Assembly (NCBI GenBank): GCA_034096865.1
Contig: JAWQFJ010012026.1
Coordinates: 55,001 to 65,000, forward strand
From: Theodoxus fluviatilis
Taxonomy: Eukaryota > Mollusca > Gastropoda > Cycloneritida > Neritidae
DNA: 10,000 nt
Direction of reading: 5' to 3'
Below the pieces are notes generated by a model. That model was not told the DNA's origin. It ran no database searches and saw only the letters and a list, made by a program, of their open reading frames with translations. Position numbers and translations under genes: made by a program. Shown here in pieces: positions 9,464-10,000 of the stretch (position 1 is its first letter; every line of letters begins with the position of its first letter).

Positions 9464-9470
9464 TTTTCAG
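9452..9470 (+). other. Splice-acceptor-like sequence after satellite C
   Basis: GATTGTTTTCAG ends at 9470 and closes the T-rich satellite, which as a whole looks like a very long pyrimidine-biased tract. The frame after the AG stays open to 9572 in one phase, but the residues match nothing I know. A possible acceptor only; no partner donor is identified. Confidence 0.2.
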
Positions 9471-9666
9471 CTCTGCTATCCGGCCCAGCTCAGCAAGCAA
9501 CTCTGGACCCGTTTTGAAACAACGGTCACAACTTTCCAGATAAGGTTTTCATGTGCAGTAACCTTCACTTAATTTGAATTCGTTGTCCTGTGAAAAGTAT
9601 AGACGAAGCCTGGAAAAGAATTTTCATGTGCCTCTCGCTTAGCATATGAACGGGAAAAAACTCTAA
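9471..9666. other. Unique spacer before the retroelement fragment
   Basis: About 200 bp of A+T-leaning sequence with no recognised gene. TTTTCATGTG occurs twice (9545-9554 and 9621-9630). The in-frame stop TAA at 9664-9666 directly precedes the region of retroelement similarity. CTCTAATCATTCTTGATCAG at 9661-9680 could also be read as a branch point plus acceptor. Confidence 0.4.
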
Positions 9667-9966
9667 TCATTCTTGATCAGTTGCAGCAAAGGGTGCCCCG
9701 ACGCTTGGTACATCGGCAAGACAGGACAGACACTGAGGCGGCGGATGAACGGACACAGAGCCACCGTCAAAATCTGCTCCCTACTCCCGGTCGCCGTACA
9801 CTTCAACAAGCCAGGCCACTCTACAGCCGACATGAGAGTGAGTGTGCTCACAGGCGACCTACGTCACACACGAGGGCGACGAGTTGCCGAACAGCAACTC
9901 ACCAAGAAACTGGGGACCCGAGAGACAGGGGCGGGAGAGATGGGGGGGGGGGGGGGGGGGGAGTAA
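9667..9966 (+). mobile_element. Penelope-like element, GIY-YIG endonuclease domain fragment
   Basis: The frame open from 9667 to the stop at 9964-9966 encodes the C-terminal endonuclease of an EN-bearing Penelope-like retroelement, the domain that nicks target DNA during insertion. Read from 9673, the first motif is FLI (normally a Tyr-containing GIY equivalent), then Cys4 and Cys8, then WYIGKTG at 12-18 (the YIG motif), RRRMNGHR at 22-29, PVAVHFNKPGHS at 39-50, and AEQ with a possible catalytic Glu at 73, ending KKLGT. Two Cys between the GIY and YIG motifs followed by His residues is the known CCHH signature of these elements. There is no ATG; the frame starts after a stop, and no reverse transcriptase lies upstream, so this is a 5'-truncated copy. 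The usual residues after LGT are lost and the frame runs into a G homopolymer. The Tyr-to-Phe change and the truncation suggest it is inactive. Confidence 0.82.
9942..9961. repeat. (G)20 homopolymer
   Basis: Twenty consecutive G directly after the retroelement fragment, read as poly-Gly at the end of its frame. The exact length is prone to sequencing error. The plus strand could form a G-quadruplex. The remaining bases to the window end are A-rich and hold nothing recognisable. Confidence 0.9.
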
Positions 9967-10000
9967 AAAAACAAATCATGTTCATCAAAGAAAATGTATG

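Noticed and set aside
8526..9572. Long frames through satellite C on both strands, including a minus frame of 324 codons and plus frames of 275-292 codons
   Set aside because: The 12-bp unit is in frame and has almost no stop in any phase. The unique ends of these frames contain no recognised domain, so openness is explained by the repeat alone.

Overview
The window looks like animal nuclear DNA from a gene-poor, satellite-rich region. The evidence is long simple and minisatellite arrays, no compact bacterial-type genes, no Shine-Dalgarno-led reading frames, and a 5'-truncated endonuclease piece of a Penelope-like retroelement at the right edge. An invertebrate (mollusc or similar) would fit, but nothing here fixes the taxon. 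Roughly 64 % of the window is tandem repeat. Most long open frames exist only because the repeat periods (15 and 12 bp) are multiples of three.

Layout: 1-1001 is unique sequence with no recognisable gene. 1002-1206 is an interrupted (GT)n microsatellite. 1207-1604 is unique. 1605-3048 is satellite A, 52 units of 28 bp (26 bp in four units). 3049-7083 is satellite B, 15-bp units, the first 252 in a row without a single indel, followed by a more disordered edge with short higher-order repeats. 7084-8720 is unique sequence with one candidate minus-strand gene start: a 178-codon frame at 7599-8135 under a cluster of CRE-, YY1-, ETS- and E-box-like sites at 8129-8200. 8721-9463 is satellite C, a 12-bp repeat with a 192-bp higher-order duplication. 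9471-9666 is unique. 9667-9941 is the Penelope-like GIY-YIG fragment, abutting a run of 20 G.

Main observation: satellites A and B are not two unrelated repeats that happen to touch. The 28-bp unit of A resolves into a 15-bp half and a 13-bp half. Both align with the 15-bp unit of B, the 13-mer by a 2-bp loss just after ACT/ACTG. The same type of 2-bp loss recurs within the A array and at the far edge of B. The region therefore appears to be one satellite family that was dimerised and homogenised on one side and amplified as a monomer on the other, with recognisable edge and core domains.

The genes do not form a working system that I can see. The only confident protein homology is the retroelement fragment; the 178-codon frame is a candidate only.
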